Positions 36,009 through 45,907 are shown, numbered from the stretch's first letter. The stretch is DNA of 64,000 nt from Inquilinus sp. KBS0705 (GCA_005938025.2 VCCI02000004.1:186001-250000), one strand, 5' to 3'. Program-made: numbers and translations. The notes: generated by a model not told the origin, from the sequence alone.

Positions 36009-37700
36009 TTATTTAATTATAACTACCTGCATAATAGTTACTTGTTTGGCGCGCGTAGCCTTGTTTAAAAAATCGACACTAAGCCGCGATATCCAATACC
36101 GTTCAAACTGCGCAAGGTGTTCAACAGGGCGGCCTTTGGCAACAGCCGACACAGCATCCTTCGGGCCGTAAAATATAAAGGGCGTGGCGGGCAAGGGGCC
36201 TGTTCCGTCTGCATTAAGCATGGTTAGCGGGGTGTTTAAATAAAACTCCATGGGGTATGGGTTATCATCCTGACTTTGTACTACGGGTAGTCTGGCAGGG
36301 TTATGCCTGTTTATATATACGGCGGCCTCGCTTCCGGCCTGGTATTTAAGCAGCGACGGATAAAAGGCCAGGTTAAGGTACAGGTTAACAATTACGGCTA
36401 CGATCGCCGTGCGGAATGCCGTTTGGCGGAAATCTGTATCAGCAAAATTGCCAGGTATAATAAACAACAGGGCCAGCCATATAGCCAGTGTAAGCCCCAC
36501 ATGCCAGGTAAACTCGTCTGCCCTAAAGTAGTATTGCAGTACTGCTATAATAATTATTAACAAGCCGGCTATTATCAATTGCATCCACCTTATTATCCTG
36601 ATGTTCTTTACGGATTGTAAGCCGTATAGATATTGCGCGGTTATAATGGCAAAAAACGGGAACACGATATTCAAATAATGCGGTAACTGAAACTTTGAGG
36701 CCGAAAACAGCAAAAAAGTAAGCAGTCCGCCGCTTATGCACAACCACTCGCGGCTATTTACATTGCGGATGCCTGTTCTTATAAATTGGTAAACAGCCGC
36801 AAACAACAGTAAGGACCATGGCAAAAAGGCCCACAACGTAGTATGTATAAAAAAAAACGGATCGCCATTGCCTTTAATGGGGCCGGTATTAAAAAACCGC
36901 CCAAACTGGCTGTCCCAAAAAAAGAATTTGATACCCGATACCGCTTTTTGCCCAAATACCACCTTTTCGGGGTGTGCATCAAACTGTTGGTACAGGCAAT
37001 AAATTTCGGGTAGTATAAATATACCTATGAGTATTGCTGCCAATAGCCAGCTCAGGTTAAAAAGTGTCTTCCATTGCTTGGTAATGGCCAGGTGCCCTAC
37101 TATGGCACCGCCAATAGGCACTAATGCAAACATTCCCTTTGTCATGATAGCGCAGGCGGCAAACAAGCTGCCTAATACCAATTGCATCAAATTATTACGG
37201 ATATAGGCATTATAATAATAATATACCGATGCGATAATGAGGCCTGTTAAATACGGTTCGGCGCGTACATCGTTGTTAGATAAGATGATGTGCTGCGCGG
37301 TAAGCAATATCAATACCGCCCATAAAGCGATTTCTTTGGTATACAATTTTTTGGCAAGCAAATAGGTATAGGCAGCACCCATCAGCATAAATAAAATACC
37401 GGGCAGCTTATAAGCCCATGTTGTAATACCAAACACCTTAAACGATATTGCCGACATCCAAAACGGGAAATGCGGTTTATCCAGCCAGTCGGTTTGGTGT
37501 ACAAATAGTTGCACATAGTCGTTGCGAAGCACCATGGTTTTGGCAATGGTAGCATACAAAGCACCGTCGGGGCCTATAATTGGGATGAACAGGGCTGTAA
37601 AATTGAGCAGCACAGCTACACCTATAAACAGGTAAAGCCATTTGATGCGGTAAATTTGAGGTGTAGCGCCCATGTATTTGGTAAAGTTAAACAGATGCAT
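36009..37700 (-). CDS. ArnT/PMT-like membrane glycosyltransferase (GT39/GT83 type)
   Basis: 563 residues with about 12 hydrophobic segments. It uses a polyprenyl-phosphate sugar donor and probably glycosylates lipid A or protein on the periplasmic side. Family signatures: the acidic first loop (GPDGALYATIAKTMV), LDKPHFPFWMSAISFKVFG and NNDVRAEPYLTGLIIASVYY. An internal start at 37673 (MGATPQIYRIKW) is a reasonable alternative. It is clearly paralogous to the gene at 47972, sharing TKEIALWAVLILLTAQHIIL against TKEIALTAVLIVMTTQHIIL. Confidence 0.88.
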   Translation of the reverse strand: MHLFNFTKYMGATPQIYRIKWLYLFIGVAVLLNFTALFIPIIGPDGALYATIAKTMVLRNDYVQLFVHQTDWLDKPHFPFWMSAISFKVFGITTWAYKLPGILFMLMGAAYTYLLAKKLYTKEIALWAVLILLTAQHIILSNNDVRAEPYLTGLIIASVYYYYNAYIRNNLMQLVLGSLFAACAIMTKGMFALVPIGGAIVGHLAITKQWKTLFNLSWLLAAILIGIFILPEIYCLYQQFDAHPEKVVFGQKAVSGIKFFFWDSQFGRFFNTGPIKGNGDPFFFIHTTLWAFLPWSLLLFAAVYQFIRTGIRNVNSREWLCISGGLLTFLLFSASKFQLPHYLNIVFPFFAIITAQYLYGLQSVKNIRIIRWMQLIIAGLLIIIIAVLQYYFRADEFTWHVGLTLAIWLALLFIIPGNFADTDFRQTAFRTAIVAVIVNLYLNLAFYPSLLKYQAGSEAAVYINRHNPARLPVVQSQDDNPYPMEFYLNTPLTMLNADGTGPLPATPFIFYGPKDAVSAVAKGRPVEHLAQFERYWISRLSVDFLNKATRAKQVTIMQVVIIK

Positions 37701-37812
37701 AAATAATTTATCCGTCTGCTTAAAAAAAGCTGAAAGGCATTTCGTTTTTTATTCTTAAATTTATCCTGCTATGCAATAAACCCCAATTGCACTTAACCAA
37801 ATAAACCCTTTC

Positions 37813-38670
37813 ATGAAAAAATTAGTAATTGTATTGCTGCTGCTATGCCCCGTTGTTATGCTTGCGCAAACCGGTAAGGTATACGATAATTTAACGCTAA
37901 ACAGTAAAATTTTAAAAAGCGAACGCAAGTTTGCTATTTACCTGCCGCCCGATTATGAAACATCGGGCCGCAGTTACCCGATACTGTACCTGTTACATGG
38001 CGCCGGCGACGACCAAACCGGCTGGGTGCAGTTTGGCGAGGTGTTAAATATAACCGACAAGGCCATTAAAGATGGCACTGCAACCCCTATGATAATTGTT
38101 ATGCCCGATGCCAATACAGGCACCCGTGGTTATTACAACGATATAAAAGGCAACTGGAACTACGAAGATTTCTTTTTTACGGAGTTACTGCCTTATGTTG
38201 AAAAGAAATACCGTGTAAAAAGCGAAAAGCGTTTCCGCGCGGTGGCAGGGCTTTCTATGGGCGGCGGCGGCAGTTTTATATACGCGCTGCATCACCCGGA
38301 ATTGTTCTCGTCTGCATGCCCATTGAGTGCGGCAACAGGCTTTTTAACGCTTGATGATGCCCGTACTGCCATAAACAAAAATAACCCCGGCCTGGCAGAT
38401 AGTACCATAACCAACTATTATAATAAGTACAGCGTATTACCTTTAATAAATGCCATGCCCGATGCGCAAAAGAAAGCCGTGCGCTGGTTTATGGATGTGG
38501 GTGATGACGACTTTTTATACGAAGGCAACGGCTTGGTGCATAACCTGATGCGTAAAAAAGAAATACCGCATGAATACCGCGTGCGCGATGGTGCCCATAA
38601 CTGGACCTACTGGCGCACATCGTTGCCGGTAGTGCTGGAGTTTGTTACGCAGGCATTTCATCAGTATTGA
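37813..38670 (+). CDS. Secreted esterase (esterase D/feruloyl-esterase-like)
   Basis: 285 residues with a signal peptide (ending MLAQT). Alpha/beta hydrolase of the CE1/esterase family: YPILYLLHGAGDDQTGWVQF (oxyanion region), nucleophile S148 in VAGLSMGGGGSF, and a probable catalytic His262 in RDGAHNWTYWR. Similar proteins deacylate plant-cell-wall sugars or act as general carboxylesterases. It is followed 51 bp later by a metallo-hydrolase gene on the same strand. Confidence 0.88.
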   Translation: MKKLVIVLLLLCPVVMLAQTGKVYDNLTLNSKILKSERKFAIYLPPDYETSGRSYPILYLLHGAGDDQTGWVQFGEVLNITDKAIKDGTATPMIIVMPDANTGTRGYYNDIKGNWNYEDFFFTELLPYVEKKYRVKSEKRFRAVAGLSMGGGGSFIYALHHPELFSSACPLSAATGFLTLDDARTAINKNNPGLADSTITNYYNKYSVLPLINAMPDAQKKAVRWFMDVGDDDFLYEGNGLVHNLMRKKEIPHEYRVRDGAHNWTYWRTSLPVVLEFVTQAFHQY

Positions 38671-38721
38671 TAGTATTTTAACTTCACCAATGATCATCCA
38701 ACATCAATTAATATACAAATT

Positions 38722-39618
38722 ATGGAACGCAGAAAATTTTTAACCAATACCGCTATAGCCGCGGGCTCGTTGGCCCTGTTAAGCAATAAAAGCTTTGCAA
38801 GTATGCTTAGCATGCCCGACTATAAATTAACCCCGCTACGTAACAACGTAGGTATTTTTACCGAACAAGGCGGCACAATAGCCTGGCTGGTAAATAAAGA
38901 AGGTATTGTTTGTGTTGATGCCGAATTCCCTGACCCGGCCGCGCACTTAATAGCAGAACTAAAAAAGCAATCGGACAAGCCTTTTGAGTGGCTGATAAAT
39001 ACCCACCACCACGGCGACCATACTGCCGGGAATATATCGTTTAAAGGGGTTGCCAAAAAAGTTGCAGCACATGCCAACTCGTTAACCAACCAAAAGGCAT
39101 CGGCGGCGGCGCAAAAATCAGAAGATAAGCAGCTTTACCCCGATACCACCTACACCGATAAATGGAAAATCAAGGTGGGCGACGAGCATATATCTGCCCA
39201 TTATTTTGGCCCTGGCCATACTAACGGCGATAGCTTTATCCATTTTGAAAATGCCAATATTGTGCATTGCGGCGACCAGGTATTTAACCGCCGCTACCCT
39301 TATATTGACCGTAGTGCAGGCGCATCATGCAGGCATTGGATAGTAGCTTTAGAAAGCGCGCAGAAACAGTTTAATAAAGATACCCTGTTTGTTTTTGGCC
39401 ATGCCTACGACCCTGTAAAAGTTACCGGTAATATGGCCGATGTAAAGCTGATGCAAAACTTTATGGAAAACCTGGTAGCCTTTGTTGAAAGCAGCATAAA
39501 GGCCGGCAAAACCAAAGAGGAAATATTGGGTACAAAAGCTATCCCCGGCGTAACCGAGTGGCAGGGGGATGGTATTGAGCGTGGCTTAACCGCAGCATAT
39601 GAAGAATTAACCGCCTGA
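38722..39618 (+). CDS. Tat-exported MBL-fold metallo-hydrolase
   Basis: 298 residues. The N-terminus has a twin-arginine-like signal (MERRKFLTNTAIAAGSLALL). The zinc motif is INTHHHGDHTAGN (H95, H97, D99, H100), with further ligands likely in YFGPGHTNGDSFIHF and IVHCGDQVFNRRYP. The family includes beta-lactamase-fold hydrolases of unknown substrate. It lies between a secreted esterase and a LolA-like protein on one strand, and all three are predicted to act outside the cytoplasm. Confidence 0.9.
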   Translation: MERRKFLTNTAIAAGSLALLSNKSFASMLSMPDYKLTPLRNNVGIFTEQGGTIAWLVNKEGIVCVDAEFPDPAAHLIAELKKQSDKPFEWLINTHHHGDHTAGNISFKGVAKKVAAHANSLTNQKASAAAQKSEDKQLYPDTTYTDKWKIKVGDEHISAHYFGPGHTNGDSFIHFENANIVHCGDQVFNRRYPYIDRSAGASCRHWIVALESAQKQFNKDTLFVFGHAYDPVKVTGNMADVKLMQNFMENLVAFVESSIKAGKTKEEILGTKAIPGVTEWQGDGIERGLTAAYEELTA

Positions 39619-39632
39619 TAAACACCCCGACA

Positions 39633-40349
39633 ATGAAAATATTTCCTTTTGCCCTGCTTGTGTTATTTAGCTTTTCGCCACCAAAAGGGCTCACCTCGAC
39701 AGAAGTGGTAAAAAAGATGTATAACCGCTATCATGGTAAGTGGCATACATCATTGGCGTTTAACCAAACTACGGGTCGTTACCGTAACGATAGCCTTATA
39801 CGCACCGAAACCTGGCACGAGCGCATTATTTATCCCGATTTACTGCGGATAGATTTCGGAGACGAAACATTAGGTAATGGTGCAATTTACAAGGGCGATT
39901 CGTTGTTTGTATTTCGCAACCATAAGGTACTGCAGGCCACTAAGGGCGAGAATGAATTGATCTTTTTTTTAGGCGGCATTTATTTTAAGCCTTACGAGCA
40001 AGTGATCAGTCATTTTGCCGATCTGCACATAGACCTGGCCAAGTTTCATGAAACTACCTGGAAAGGCAAGGCTGTATACGTTTTAGGAGCCGATGCCGAT
40101 GGTGATAAACTTACCCAGCTTTGGATAGATAAAGATATGCTGGTGCCTGTGCGTTACTTTAAATACGACAAGGACCTTAAAGAAGAGGTGACTTTTGAGG
40201 ACCAGCAAAAGCTAAATAATGGCTGGAGCGAAACCAATTGCAAGTTTTATATTAATGACAAGCTGCTGCAAACCGAAAGCTACCATAATTTGGTTACTAA
40301 CCCGGTTATTGACAAAAGCGTGTTTGATGCAAAACTAATAGGGAAATAA
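39633..40349 (+). CDS. Secreted LolA/outer-membrane lipoprotein-sorting-like protein
   Basis: 238 residues with an N-terminal signal (MKIFPFALLVLFSFSPPKGL). The body is beta-rich, with patterns such as WHERIIYPDLLRIDFGDETL, YKGDSLFVFRNHKVLQATKG and LWIDKDMLVPVRYFKYD. These recall the half-barrel LolA/LppX fold used to carry lipids or lipoproteins. The assignment is by pattern and not certain. It starts 14 bp after the metallo-hydrolase gene and is followed by a hairpin. Confidence 0.6.
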   Translation: MKIFPFALLVLFSFSPPKGLTSTEVVKKMYNRYHGKWHTSLAFNQTTGRYRNDSLIRTETWHERIIYPDLLRIDFGDETLGNGAIYKGDSLFVFRNHKVLQATKGENELIFFLGGIYFKPYEQVISHFADLHIDLAKFHETTWKGKAVYVLGADADGDKLTQLWIDKDMLVPVRYFKYDKDLKEEVTFEDQQKLNNGWSETNCKFYINDKLLQTESYHNLVTNPVIDKSVFDAKLIGK

Positions 40350-40350
40350 T

Positions 40351-40396
40351 TATATCCGCCTCGTTAAATTCAGAATTTTGACGAGGCGGTATATAC
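40351..40396. terminator. Hairpin between convergent genes
   Basis: TATATCCGCCTCGT pairs with ACGAGGCGGTATATA (9-bp perfect core CCGCCTCGT/ACGAGGCGG). It sits between the convergent genes ending at 40349 and 40445. T-runs are weak, so it is either a bidirectional terminator or another structured element. Confidence 0.5.
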
Positions 40397-40444
40397 AATC
40401 GATGTCTTTATTTAAGGGATAATGCTTTAACAGCGTTTTGGCAC

Positions 40445-40930
40445 TTAATACCCTACAAATTCTTTTTGTTTTACCTCTACTGATGCAGTGTTTTCGGTAG
40501 TGCTGATGTACATAGATACGTGGTAAAATTCGTTATCAAAAACGTAGATGTTGTTAGTGGCATCCATCCCCTGGAATTTCATTATTAACCGGCTACGGCG
40601 TGCCTGGCCTATCATATTTACCACATGTTGCGGGTCGCGTGTGGTATAGCTTACTGTGCGCAGTATGGTGCCGTTGGCCAACTTAATGTTTTTGCCTACC
40701 GTAACCGTTTGCTCGGCCACCTTAGGGTTTAGCGTTTTAAAATGTTCAATTTTGTTGCCGTCTATTTCCTGTATGTATAGTTGCTTAAAATTGCCACCAA
40801 GGGTAAGGTAGTTGTGCGCCTCTCCATCGCTAAGGTTAGTTAAGTTGGTAAGATCAAAAAACGATATATTTTGCGCGTTAGCGGCTAAGCGAAGGCAAAA
40901 GAACAGCAGGAGTAAAAAATACTTTTTCAT
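40445..40930 (-). CDS. Secreted protein of unknown function
   Basis: 161 residues from the ATG at 40930 (MKKYFLLLLFFCLRLAANAQ), with a clear signal peptide. The remainder (GEAHNYLTLGGNFKQLYIQE, AEQTVTVGKNIKLANGTILR) is beta-rich with no motif I recognise. It lies 63 bp downstream of the DUF3857 gene on the same strand, so co-transcription is possible. Confidence 0.65.
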   Translation of the reverse strand: MKKYFLLLLFFCLRLAANAQNISFFDLTNLTNLSDGEAHNYLTLGGNFKQLYIQEIDGNKIEHFKTLNPKVAEQTVTVGKNIKLANGTILRTVSYTTRDPQHVVNMIGQARRSRLIMKFQGMDATNNIYVFDNEFYHVSMYISTTENTASVEVKQKEFVGY

Positions 40931-40993
40931 TATGTTGGGGTAAAGCAAATATAGGCTTTTATGTTATTTTTTTCAACATCCTAATTATCAGCC

Positions 40994-42880
40994 TTATCCT
41001 TTCTTTAAAACTATTTGTTCGTTAAGCATTTCGTACATCTTTTTATAAAATGCGCGCAGTTCGGGGTATTCGTCCCTTGTGTACTTGGTTTTTTTAAAAT
41101 CTATAATATAATGCATAACTACCGCTCCTTCCATTTCGCCAATTACCCGCTTAAACGAAATGCTGTTATCGCCCATAACCACATTAAGCGATTTTGGCAG
41201 CACATCAACCTTATAACCTGCCGGCACTTTATACCTGGCGTTTATAGAATATATATTAGGGAAAATAAAGTCGATATCTGACAAACGTTTTTCGCTTAAA
41301 AAAGGATTTACACTTAAGCCTGTAAACAAATTGCTACTTAAAAAAATATAATTCTCATCCGAGCCTGTTAATTCCAGTTTAAATTTAAAATCTTCGCGCA
41401 ATGGCAGGGTGTCAACCTCCATATTCATCATTTTATAGGCGCTTATATCCAGGTTATTATTGTTCTCTTTAATCGTCTCGTCAAGGTACTTTTTCTCACC
41501 AAGTTTATCATATGTAACCAGCTTTGAAATTCGCTTATAATTAGAGCTGCTTAATTGCACATCCCCCTCTAACTTACCATCTGGCTTAATGTCGCCATTT
41601 ATTAAAACAAACTCCTTAGATGCTACCCCTGTTTTAAATTTAAGCAAACCCGAACTCATGTAACCATCTTCTATTGGTAACATATTTAGGCCTAATAGTT
41701 CATAAGGTGTATCCGAGTAGGTGTTATATTTACCTGACGCATCCAGTATATAAAAATTGAGCGAATCAATAGCTACCCGCACTACACTTTTGTTAATTCG
41801 TCCAAAACTTGGGTTATCAGTTTCAAGTTCGCCGTTATCGCGGGTGCCTAAAGCAAGTAAAGTAGGCTTTACATCAGCGCGTTTTAAAAAATGATATAGC
41901 AGCAGGTTTATTTCGGTGGAGTTACCGGTTTTCTTTTGCCATACTTTTTTAAGGCCCTCGTTACTATACCATTGATCGATGTTGTTCCACTTTATAGTGT
42001 TTTTAATAGTATTGAACAAAAAGGCTATTTTCTCATCTTTCGTGCTTAATTCGTTTGCATCATTAATTAATTGAGCCTCATTGTCAAGTGGCAAATCCAA
42101 TTGTTTGCCATAATCTTCATCAGCCAACATCCGGAGAGCCACGCCTGTCCATGAAAAATATGAGGTATTTGGCCTGAAATATACACTTTGCAAGTTATCT
42201 TCAATAGAGTTCATATATGCCTCTAATCTGAACCCTGGTATTTTGGTTAAAACCCATTTATGATATATATCGCCTGCTTTATAAGTGGTGTCAATAACAG
42301 GATGCTGAGTTAGCTTTCTAATAATATTAAAGTGATAGTTATATATGAAAGCGCCGTTAAATGCGCTATACCGGGTTGGTATCATATCCTGAAACACCCA
42401 GTTAGGGTAATTATAAGGCACCGATGTTTTCCAGGTATATTTAACCTCGATAACAGAACCTGACTTTACGTTTGGGAAAGCAAAAATAATAGCCCGTGTA
42501 TCCTTATCTACCTTTTGAGAGTACATCAGTTTTTTATCTATAACCGTACGTTCAATTTTGTTACCGTTTAAGTTGATGGTTTCTGCCTCTACATCTTTAA
42601 TATCTTCATAACCCTTTAAAAAGGTAAGTTTTACGTTGGCAAGTTCCAGGCTTTTATCGTTGAATATCTTTACCCTTTTATGCCGCTCCATTACAATATC
42701 AAACCGATTATTATACTTGACGGTAGCTACATTAAACAGCACCATTGCATTTGCTTCTTTTTCAAAATCGCAAGCAGTCATTTTTAGGTCGGCGGTATCG
42801 ATTTGGCCGAATAAAGCCGTTTGAGCTTTAACATTAATAGTTAGGCCAACCATTAAAAGCAGGAAGTAAAGTTTCTTCAA
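40994..42880 (-). CDS. DUF3857/transglutaminase-like exported protein
   Basis: 628 residues with a signal peptide (ending VKAQ). The N-terminal half carries the DUF3857 pattern (RHKRVKIFNDKSLELANVKL; IFAFPNVKSGSVIEVKYTW). The middle has a transglutaminase-like core: NTIKNTIKWNNIDQW and GNSTEINLLLYHFLKRADVK. In this core the cysteine expected in 'GxCxE' reads N-S-T-E, so the catalytic Cys appears to be missing. The C-terminal third is beta-rich. Such proteins are common in Bacteroidetes envelopes; function unknown. Confidence 0.82.
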   Translation of the reverse strand: MKKLYFLLLMVGLTINVKAQTALFGQIDTADLKMTACDFEKEANAMVLFNVATVKYNNRFDIVMERHKRVKIFNDKSLELANVKLTFLKGYEDIKDVEAETINLNGNKIERTVIDKKLMYSQKVDKDTRAIIFAFPNVKSGSVIEVKYTWKTSVPYNYPNWVFQDMIPTRYSAFNGAFIYNYHFNIIRKLTQHPVIDTTYKAGDIYHKWVLTKIPGFRLEAYMNSIEDNLQSVYFRPNTSYFSWTGVALRMLADEDYGKQLDLPLDNEAQLINDANELSTKDEKIAFLFNTIKNTIKWNNIDQWYSNEGLKKVWQKKTGNSTEINLLLYHFLKRADVKPTLLALGTRDNGELETDNPSFGRINKSVVRVAIDSLNFYILDASGKYNTYSDTPYELLGLNMLPIEDGYMSSGLLKFKTGVASKEFVLINGDIKPDGKLEGDVQLSSSNYKRISKLVTYDKLGEKKYLDETIKENNNNLDISAYKMMNMEVDTLPLREDFKFKLELTGSDENYIFLSSNLFTGLSVNPFLSEKRLSDIDFIFPNIYSINARYKVPAGYKVDVLPKSLNVVMGDNSISFKRVIGEMEGAVVMHYIIDFKKTKYTRDEYPELRAFYKKMYEMLNEQIVLKKG

Positions 42881-42931
42881 ATCAATAAGATTAACAGGTG
42901 CACTAATTTATAATAATTAGCTGCAATAAAT

Positions 42932-45118
42932 TTATGGATGATAAGTTTTTTCGGCGTGTTTTAATACATCTGCTTTATAAAATAGTACATCTTTAAACTT
43001 GCCATCTATATATCCCTGTGCCTGGTCGGTAAAGTGCTTGGATGCTGCATTAAAAGAGCTGCCGCCGGTAACAATTGTTTTGGCAATTACCTTCGGCCCA
43101 AACTCAACAGCCGCTATAAAGCTATTCCCCGAGAAGCCATAGCGCTTTTGCGTACCCGGCATCACACGGCTTTGATATGATGGCAATTGCCCAAATAACG
43201 ATGAGGTAGACCCTACAGGCAAACTTGGTGCTTTATCATCAAAGGTTTGCCCATCGGCCGGGCGTTGGTAGCGGTTAATATCGCCCCATTGCACCTGCCA
43301 TGTGCCATAGCGCTTAGTTAAGCCATCAACAGCCTGTTTAAGAAACAACAGCGTAGCCTTATCGGGCATATCTTCCAGCATTTCGCGTACACGTTTTACT
43401 TGGTAGCTGGCTTCCTGCGGCTTACGTGGCGCAGGTACTGTACGAAGCATTAATGTACCCCACTCTACCGCCAGGGTTGTTGCTACCGAGTTTGCTGCCG
43501 AATGCTTGTCCCAACTTTCCAATAAGGCAACGGGCTGTGCCAGTTGTTGCCGCAGGCTATCGGGCGCATTGGTATAGGCATTAATAAGCGGTGGCAGCAG
43601 GTCGTTAAAAATGCTCAGATATTTATCATAGCCTTTGGCTATCAACTCGTCAAGCGTTAAGTTTTTAGCGTTTTTTAGCAGGTTTATGGCGTTTATACCT
43701 CTATAATTTTCGCCGTCGGGTGCCATATAGGCCGGATAACTATCCTTATCGGGGCTGGCCGATCCTGAAGATGTGAATGGGGTTGAATTACAGTTTTGTA
43801 TCCACCCGGTTGCAGGGTTGTATACATGCACTATCTCGTCAAGCGAATGCACGCCTTTCCATTCTGTGGCAGATGTTGTACCATCAACAGGAAGCGCCCA
43901 ATTGTATTTTACATCTCGTTTAGGCATAAAGTTACCGTTCCAAAAAGCGATGTTGCCTTTATCGTCAGCATAAACCGTGTTATTACTGGTGTTTGATAAT
44001 AAATTCATCGCCTTTTTGTATTCATCAAAGCTATTGGCCTTGGTGATTAACCACGACTCCAGCAAAGCTTTGTACGAGCGGTTGTTATGCTTAAGCGCCA
44101 GCCATTTACCGCCTTGCGCGGCTATTACCGGGCCATGTTGTGTATAATAGCCGGTAATGTTTTGTTCTGTTAATTTCCCATTCTGGTTAACTTTCATTAC
44201 CAGCTTACGGGTAGTAACCGGTTTTAGTTGGCCGTCATATTCGTAAAACCAGCTGCCGTCCTTTTTAACTATTTTTTCGGCGTACAGGTCGCCTACATCG
44301 GCATAGCTGCTGGTATGCATCCAGCCGCAATTCGCGTTAAAGCCCTGGTAAATAAAAAACTGGCCCCAGGTAACCGCCCCATAGGCATGCAGGCCCTCAT
44401 CGCTATTTAAGCCTACTTCGCTGCGGAAATAAAAGGGAACATGCGGATTGATATACAGCATTGCATGCCCCGTTGCAGATTTTGATGGTGCAATGGCAAA
44501 GCCATTTGAACCAATTTCACGTTCCTGCATATTATCAATCACAGGTGCCGATTGATGTATACTACCTAATTTCTCGCTCCCGCCATTGTAAAATGCCTTG
44601 GTCTGATCGGGTGTGATGTTGCCTGTTTCGGTAGCTGCAACGCTGCCATCGGTAAACATAAGGGCAAACCAGGGCTTAAACCGTTTAAAAACCAATGGTT
44701 TAACCTCGGGATGCTGGTATAAGTAATAGTTTATACCATCGGCAAAGGCATTCATCAGCTTTTTAAAATATGGCGAGCTTTGGTTGTAATCTTTTATGGC
44801 ATCGGCACTATCGGCTATTAATTGCAGCTGTACATCTTCGTATAAGGCGGCTTCGCCGGTGGCCTCGCTTTGGCGGCCAAGCTGGTACAGGTAGTTTTTT
44901 TCAATACCCTTAAAATTGTCTTCGCATTGGGTATACATCAGGCCAAATACCACAGCTGCATCGGTTTTAGCATAAATATGCGGTACGCCGTAATCGTCGC
45001 GTATAATGGTAACGGCTTTGGCCTGTTGTTTATATCTGCTTATTTCGGCCGGGGTATACTTTTGTGCCCATACAAACAACGGAAGCATCATTACCCAAAT
45101 ATAAAACAGCTTTTTCAT
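42932..45118 (-). CDS. Penicillin acylase-family amidase
   Basis: 728 residues with a signal peptide (ending WAQK). N-terminal-nucleophile hydrolase, made as a precursor that cuts itself into alpha and beta chains. The new beta-chain N-terminus would be S204 in EIGSNGFAIAPSKSATGHAM. The alpha part has IIRDDYGVPHIYA and the GLMYTQCEDNF block. Conserved beta-chain parts are NPHVPFYFRSEVG and NTVYADDKGNIAFWNGNFMP. Relatives cleave penicillins, cyclic imides or acyl-homoserine lactones (quorum quenching). The natural substrate here is unknown. Confidence 0.9.
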   Translation of the reverse strand: MKKLFYIWVMMLPLFVWAQKYTPAEISRYKQQAKAVTIIRDDYGVPHIYAKTDAAVVFGLMYTQCEDNFKGIEKNYLYQLGRQSEATGEAALYEDVQLQLIADSADAIKDYNQSSPYFKKLMNAFADGINYYLYQHPEVKPLVFKRFKPWFALMFTDGSVAATETGNITPDQTKAFYNGGSEKLGSIHQSAPVIDNMQEREIGSNGFAIAPSKSATGHAMLYINPHVPFYFRSEVGLNSDEGLHAYGAVTWGQFFIYQGFNANCGWMHTSSYADVGDLYAEKIVKKDGSWFYEYDGQLKPVTTRKLVMKVNQNGKLTEQNITGYYTQHGPVIAAQGGKWLALKHNNRSYKALLESWLITKANSFDEYKKAMNLLSNTSNNTVYADDKGNIAFWNGNFMPKRDVKYNWALPVDGTTSATEWKGVHSLDEIVHVYNPATGWIQNCNSTPFTSSGSASPDKDSYPAYMAPDGENYRGINAINLLKNAKNLTLDELIAKGYDKYLSIFNDLLPPLINAYTNAPDSLRQQLAQPVALLESWDKHSAANSVATTLAVEWGTLMLRTVPAPRKPQEASYQVKRVREMLEDMPDKATLLFLKQAVDGLTKRYGTWQVQWGDINRYQRPADGQTFDDKAPSLPVGSTSSLFGQLPSYQSRVMPGTQKRYGFSGNSFIAAVEFGPKVIAKTIVTGGSSFNAASKHFTDQAQGYIDGKFKDVLFYKADVLKHAEKTYHP

Positions 45119-45575
45119 GATATAGACTTGATTATTAATAATTCATCCCAATTTAATAATTATTTGCACATGCATCCATAATCAAAATCCTTAACCCCTC
45201 AAATAATTGATATACAGCAAGTTTAAACTATCAATTTGTACGAATAATAGTGCAGGCCGTAGCTAAAAGCATTCAGTATACCTTTTTATTAAACGCTGTA
45301 ATCCGATTGTATTTTAATAGTCTTATTACCAATAATAACAGGTTGATAAACTTTGATATGCAATCATATTATATATAAGCGCCAACTTTAACGCTTTTTT
45401 AAATTTTGAGCTTAAATGTACCCTGATTTGCATTAAAATGGCTTTTTATCAAAACAGAAACAGCTTTTTTGGGATATTTTTTATAAAAGTGTATTTTATT
45501 TTAATCCGATTGTAATATTTTAGGTATTTTAAACGTCATATTGACAATAAATTATTAAACAGGTTATTCATTGTG
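45119..45575. other. AT-rich intergenic region upstream of the candidate small RNA
   Basis: No ORF of credible composition. It contains the 5' region of the penicillin acylase gene on the left. I see no repeat of note. Confidence 0.4.
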
Positions 45576-45610
45576 TATATTTGACACTTTAATAACCATC
45601 CAAAGGTTTG
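45576..45610 (+). promoter_or_regulatory. Promoter candidate for the small RNA
   Basis: TATATTTG (45576-45583) is a perfect -7 match but has no clear -33 partner. Its TTTG (45580-45583) is also spaced exactly 19 nt from AAGGTTTG (45603-45610), a 7-of-8 match to TAnnTTTG. Either would start a plus-strand RNA at about 45590-45617. Confidence 0.4.
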
Positions 45611-45616
45611 GGTATG

Positions 45617-45789
45617 TTTTTTGCAATTATGCACTATATACCATCCAAATTTGACATAGTTAGCCGCTAGGGTTATCATTATAAAGAGCTTAAGTATACT
45701 GCATGTTACTTGAGGTTTAGTTGATCAATATCATTTGAGAGATGATGTTGTAGTGCGTTCCGGGGTGAGATACGGAACGCATTTTTTTG
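45617..45789 (+). ncRNA. Candidate small RNA of about 170-200 nt
   Basis: A plus-strand terminator at 45755-45789 has no ORF upstream, and a promoter match lies about 150-180 nt before it. Internal hairpins such as ATCAT/GATGAT near 45730-45746 support folding. The size is in the range of 6S RNA, but I could not recognise the 6S consensus, the SRP Alu/S core or tmRNA ends. Call based on layout only. Confidence 0.35.
45755..45789 (+). terminator. Orphan intrinsic terminator
   Basis: GCGTTCCG/CGGAACGC stem with a 10-nt loop followed by ATTTTTTTG on the plus strand. The only annotated genes nearby are on the minus strand. Confidence 0.75.
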
Positions 45790-45907
45790 CTAAAAAACAG
45801 GCTTCCTCTATTCTTTCTTCCGCTATAAATTATTCCACTTTTTTGCGGGTGCTGCTATAAAATTTTCGTTTATTTTGTTGGTGGTAGGTTAACCAATATA
45901 ATAAAAA

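Noticed and set aside
45617..45789. Identification as 6S, SRP or tmRNA
   Set aside because: Size alone fits 6S; I could not see the 6S bubble, the SRP GGAAG-type core or the tmRNA CCA end, so only a generic candidate is reported.
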